Assembly (NCBI RefSeq): GCF_017104645.1
Contig: NZ_JAAGPF010000009.1
Coordinates: forward strand, 1 to 55,888
Direction of reading: 5' to 3'
DNA: 55,888 nucleotides
Source of the DNA: Burkholderia sp. Ac-20379
Lineage (GTDB): Bacteria > Pseudomonadota > Gammaproteobacteria > Burkholderiales > Burkholderiaceae
Positions within the stretch are counted from its first letter, which is position 1. Each line of letters begins with the position of its first letter. This document shows positions 53,184 to 55,888 of this stretch, one piece after another. A program made the translations under genes and the position numbers. Below the pieces are notes generated by a model. It ran no database searches. It was not told where the DNA came from and was given only the letters and a program-made list of their open reading frames with translations.

Positions 53184-53216
53184 CGGCCGGAGCTTGCTCC
53201 GGCCGTTTCGTCTTTT
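53184..53216 (+). terminator. Terminator of the branched-chain cluster
   Basis: A 9-bp stem, CGGCCGGAG (53184-53192) with CTCCGGCCG (53197-53205), loop CTTG, followed by TTTCGTCTTTT. It is only 19 bases before the sfnG start and overlaps its leader. Confidence 0.82.
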
Positions 53217-53234
53217 CATGCGAGGAATCCGCCG

Positions 53235-54344
53235 ATGAGTCACGAGCCGATCAGCCACGAACCCGAAGCGCTGAAATTCGCCTACTGGGTGCCCAATGTC
53301 AGCGGCGGCCTGGTGGTCAGCAAGATCGAGCAGCGCACCAGTTGGGACATCGACTACAACCGCAAGCTCGCGCAACTCGCCGAGCGCAACGGCTTCGATT
53401 ACGCGCTGTCGCAAATCCGCTTCACGGCCGGTTACGGCGCCGAATACCAGCACGAATCGGTGGCGATCAGCCACGCGCTGCTGGCCGCCACCGAGCGGCT
53501 CAAGGTGATCGCCGCGATCCTGCCCGGGCCATGGCATCCGGCCGTGGTCGCCAAGCAGTTGGCGACGATCGATCAATTCACGGGCGGGCGCGTGGCCATC
53601 AACGTGGTGAGCGGCTGGTTCAAGGGCGAATTCACGGCGCTCGGCGAGCCGTGGCTCGAACACGACGAGCGCTATCGCCGCTCCGAGGAATTCATTCGCG
53701 CCGTGCGCGGCGTGTGGACCGAGGACAACTTCACGTTCAAGGGCGACTTCTACCGCTTCAACGATTACACGCTGAAGCCGAAGCCGCTGCAGCAGCCGCA
53801 CCCGGAAATCTTCCAGGGCGGCAATTCGTCGGCCGCGCGCAAGATGGCGGCGGCCGTGTCCGACTGGTATTTCATGAACGGCAACACGCTCGACGGCCAT
53901 CGCGCGCAGATCGAGGAGATCGGCGCGGCCGCCGCGCAACAGGGGCGGCGCGTGCGCTTCGGCGTGAACGCGTTCGTGATCGCGCGCGACACCGAGGAGG
54001 AGGCGCGCGCCGTGCTCGACGAGATCGTGCGCCACGCCGACGTGGACGCCGTGAACGCGTTCGGCCACGCGGTCAAGCAGGCCGGCAAGGCCGCGCCCGA
54101 CGGGCAGGGCATGTGGGCCAACTCGACGTTCCAGGATCTCGTGCAGTACAACGACGGCTTTCGCACCAACCTGATCGGCACGCCGCAACAGATCGCCGAG
54201 CGCATCGTCGCGTTGAAGGCGATCGGCGTCGATCTGGTGCTGGCCGGCTTCCTGCATTACCACGAGGAGGTGGTGTATTTCGGCGAGCGCGTGTTGCCGC
54301 TCGTGCGCGAACTGGAGCGCCGGCGCGAGGCGCAACCGGCATGA
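53235..54344 (+). CDS. sfnG: Dimethylsulfone monooxygenase SfnG
   Basis: 369 aa bacterial-luciferase-like FMNH2-dependent monooxygenase. LKFAYWVPNVSGGLVVSKIEQRTSWDIDYNRKLAQLAERNGFDYAL is the SfnG N-terminus; HPAVVAKQLATIDQFTGGRVAINVVSGWFKGEFTALG and EIFQGGNSSAARKMAAAVSDWYFMNGNT complete the pattern. It converts dimethylsulfone to methanesulfinate during sulfur starvation; a flavin reductase must come from elsewhere. GAGGA precedes the ATG. No sulfur-regulated promoter was identified, and the terminator directly upstream suggests its own promoter overlaps the hairpin region. Confidence 0.88.
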   Translation: MSHEPISHEPEALKFAYWVPNVSGGLVVSKIEQRTSWDIDYNRKLAQLAERNGFDYALSQIRFTAGYGAEYQHESVAISHALLAATERLKVIAAILPGPWHPAVVAKQLATIDQFTGGRVAINVVSGWFKGEFTALGEPWLEHDERYRRSEEFIRAVRGVWTEDNFTFKGDFYRFNDYTLKPKPLQQPHPEIFQGGNSSAARKMAAAVSDWYFMNGNTLDGHRAQIEEIGAAAAQQGRRVRFGVNAFVIARDTEEEARAVLDEIVRHADVDAVNAFGHAVKQAGKAAPDGQGMWANSTFQDLVQYNDGFRTNLIGTPQQIAERIVALKAIGVDLVLAGFLHYHEEVVYFGERVLPLVRELERRREAQPA

Positions 54345-54756
54345 CGTGATGCACGAAGCCGGGCATGCGATCGCAGTTTGTGCCCGGCTGTCTCGACAGG
54401 TTTTTCAGCCCCAACTGCAATCGCAGTTTTCGCGCGGCCATTCGTTGCCGCGCCTCGCCTTGCGCGAATCCTCCCGCCGTTGCCAGCATCGATGCGAAGG
54501 CATCCGAAAAGTATTTTTATACGCAACGGCGGCGTCATCGAAAATCCAGTACAGTCGCAACTCTGAGAATTTCCGTCAGCATGCGCCGTGCCCGACACAT
54601 GGCCGGTTTCATGCGTTGCGCGGAGAGGATCGCCGGCTGCCTTGAGAGGCGCAGCCGGGAGTCGATGCGGCACACGCAACACGAGCAAAACACGGGGCAA
54701 TACCGGCGCCGCACGCGGCCCAAGCCGGATAAACAGAACATTCCGAGGAAAACCAA
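54345..54756 (+). promoter_or_regulatory. Intergenic region between sfnG and the LuxR-type gene
   Basis: This 412-base region has no supported gene. It carries the direct repeat ATCGCAGTTT at 54370-54379 and 54420-54429; the second copy forms the palindrome AACTGC-AATC-GCAGTT (54413-54428). An AT-rich block near 54508-54525 may be the promoter of the LuxR-type gene. Confidence 0.4.
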
Positions 54757-55560
54757 TTGGTCGAGCTATTTGGGAAGCTAGGGAGAATCATCTCCAGCAC
54801 CGGCACCGAGCGCTTCGCGTCGAACCTGCACGCGCTGCTCGCCGGTTCCGTCGAGCTGGCCTCGACCAAGATCACCGCCTGGTCGGTCAACGAAAGCCGC
54901 GGCGAGATCGTCGGCGTGCATCTGCTGGGCGCGTTCGCCTCGCACGACCAGGACATCCGGCCCGCCATGCCGAAGGCCGATCCGGCGCACGATCCGCTCT
55001 CGCGGAAAGTGCTCGATGCGTCGGATACCCAACTGATCCACCTGAATCCCCCGTTGTCGTGCGACGACACGCGTGAGGCGTTGCCATCGTGCCGTCATGA
55101 GCGTGGGTTCCAATGTCACCTGGTGTCGCGCAAGGCGAACCGGCGCTACGTGATCTCGCTGTACCGTCCCTTTCAGGCTTACGATTTCACGTTGCAGGAA
55201 ATGTCGTTTTTGAAGAGTTGCGCGGAAATGCTGCTGCCGCTCGTCGAAATGCATGCATCGCACCGGCGTTTCGCGCCGGGTGCCCGGCCGGAGCCGGCCG
55301 ATGGCCACGCCGCCGACCCGAACCGCCAGGCGCTGTTGCGCAGCGAATTCGAGCGCCGGTTGTCCAGTGTTGCCGTGGTGTTGTCCGATCGCGAGATCGA
55401 GGTGTGCGTCGGCCTGTTGAGCGGCAGCACGTTTCGCGAGATGGCCGAGAAGCTCGGCGTCAAGCCCAGCACCATCGAAACCTATATCAAGCGTTCAGCC
55501 GTCAAGCTGGGCTTCAAGGGACGTCACGGCCTCGTCAAGTGGGTGCTCGACGAGGCGTGA
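54757..55560 (+). CDS. LuxR-type helix-turn-helix transcriptional regulator
   Basis: 267 aa. The C-terminal LuxR DNA-binding domain (about 205-265) reads VVLSDREIEVCVGLLSGSTFREMAEKLGVKPSTIETYIKRSAVKLGFKGRHGLVKWVL. The N-terminal two thirds show no receiver or acyl-homoserine-lactone signature; a GAF-like sensory fold is possible. It begins at a TTG (54757), supported by GAGGAAAA 6-9 bases before. It is followed at 108 bases by a 63-aa protein gene. Its target is unknown. Confidence 0.8.
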   Translation: MVELFGKLGRIISSTGTERFASNLHALLAGSVELASTKITAWSVNESRGEIVGVHLLGAFASHDQDIRPAMPKADPAHDPLSRKVLDASDTQLIHLNPPLSCDDTREALPSCRHERGFQCHLVSRKANRRYVISLYRPFQAYDFTLQEMSFLKSCAEMLLPLVEMHASHRRFAPGARPEPADGHAADPNRQALLRSEFERRLSSVAVVLSDREIEVCVGLLSGSTFREMAEKLGVKPSTIETYIKRSAVKLGFKGRHGLVKWVLDEA

Positions 55561-55668
55561 AGCCACCATACTTTTGCACCGAAACCGTTGTACCCGGCGC
55601 CGGGCCGCGATACCTGCCGACAGCAGGCCGGCGCGCGCCGTCTGGATCGATACCGAGAGAGAAGGGCC

Positions 55669-55860
55669 ATGTTGCAGAATTTTCCTGAAATCACCGTGCG
55701 CGACGCGCGCGACATCGTGTCGATGCTCTGGTATCGCGCCGATGGCTCGCGTGCGTTCGGCAACTGCTCGGTCGCGCCCACCGTGATCGTCACGACCGCG
55801 CGCGACTGGTTCGCGATGAACGACTCGGCCGCCGCGGCCGCCATGGCGGCGTCGCGCTGA
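55669..55860 (+). CDS. 63-aa protein of unknown function
   Basis: MLQNFPEITVRDARDIVSMLWYRADGSRAFGNCSVAPTVIVTTARDWFAMNDSAAAAAMAASR, shown here in short form: a hydrophilic N-terminal helix, one Cys, a short beta-like stretch (VIVTTA) and an Ala-rich end. GAAGGG lies just before the ATG at 55669. The gene lies 108 bases after the LuxR-type regulator and may be its partner or target. No family recognised. Confidence 0.65.
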   Translation: MLQNFPEITVRDARDIVSMLWYRADGSRAFGNCSVAPTVIVTTARDWFAMNDSAAAAAMAASR

Positions 55861-55888
55861 AGCACGGCGCGGCGGTGCGCCCGACGCG

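Noticed and set aside
1..55888. tRNA, rRNA, CRISPR arrays, insertion sequences, phage genes or replication origin
   Set aside because: None of the expected sequence patterns was seen on reading both strands.

Overview
The window is GC-rich, densely packed bacterial DNA. The gene families (DUF4148, DUF3331, several OmpC-like porins, many AraC/LysR/IclR regulators) and the gene order point to Burkholderia sensu lato, probably a secondary chromosome. This assignment is inferred from content; no rRNA, tRNA, insertion sequence, phage or CRISPR array was seen.

Positions 1-33 kb form an island for breaking down quaternary amines. The activator GbdR (155-1180, minus) faces the glycine-betaine and dimethylglycine genes: an M19 dipeptidase-like protein, a DUF5943 protein, dgcA, dgcB, the two subunits of an electron-transfer flavoprotein, the Rieske demethylase gbcA/gbcB, and a betaine-binding protein (1700-12858). 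Next come an APC permease (13033-14685) and a TIGR03118 lipoprotein. Between 16.3 and 21.0 kb sits an uncharacterised catabolic module: an MFS carrier and an SDR diverge from a dioxygenase-like cupin, a second SDR and an IclR regulator. purU (21150-22025) handles one-carbon units. It is followed by the choline-O-sulfate genes (LysR regulator, betC, choX-like binding protein), a porin, the carnitine activator CdhR, a second porin, and the carnitine operon caiX-cdhC-cdhA-cdhB-hocS-like (30136-34558). Carnitine and choline sulfate would feed betaine or choline, and the gbc and dgc enzymes would then strip methyl groups. The choline-to-betaine enzymes, sarcosine oxidase and the ABC permease/ATPase are not in the window.

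Positions 34.5-38.6 kb carry an AraC regulator diverging from an alpha/beta hydrolase. Then comes an islet of very small minus-strand genes (DUF4148, DUF3331, an 81-aa exported protein), each with its own terminator. Two probable small non-coding RNAs lie between 36.2 and 36.55 kb.

Positions 38.6-46.8 kb hold a DadA-like amine oxidoreductase with a stand-alone ferredoxin and a sigma54 activator. They also hold DUF1488, a lytic transglycosylase, an AzgA-type purine permease, a TIGR02594 cysteine-peptidase-like protein and a small helical protein.

Positions 46.8-53.1 kb are a valine/branched-chain acyl-CoA cluster under an AraC regulator. Its acyl-CoA synthetase is interrupted by one in-frame TAG. 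The window ends with sfnG (dimethylsulfone monooxygenase), a LuxR-type regulator and a 63-aa protein.
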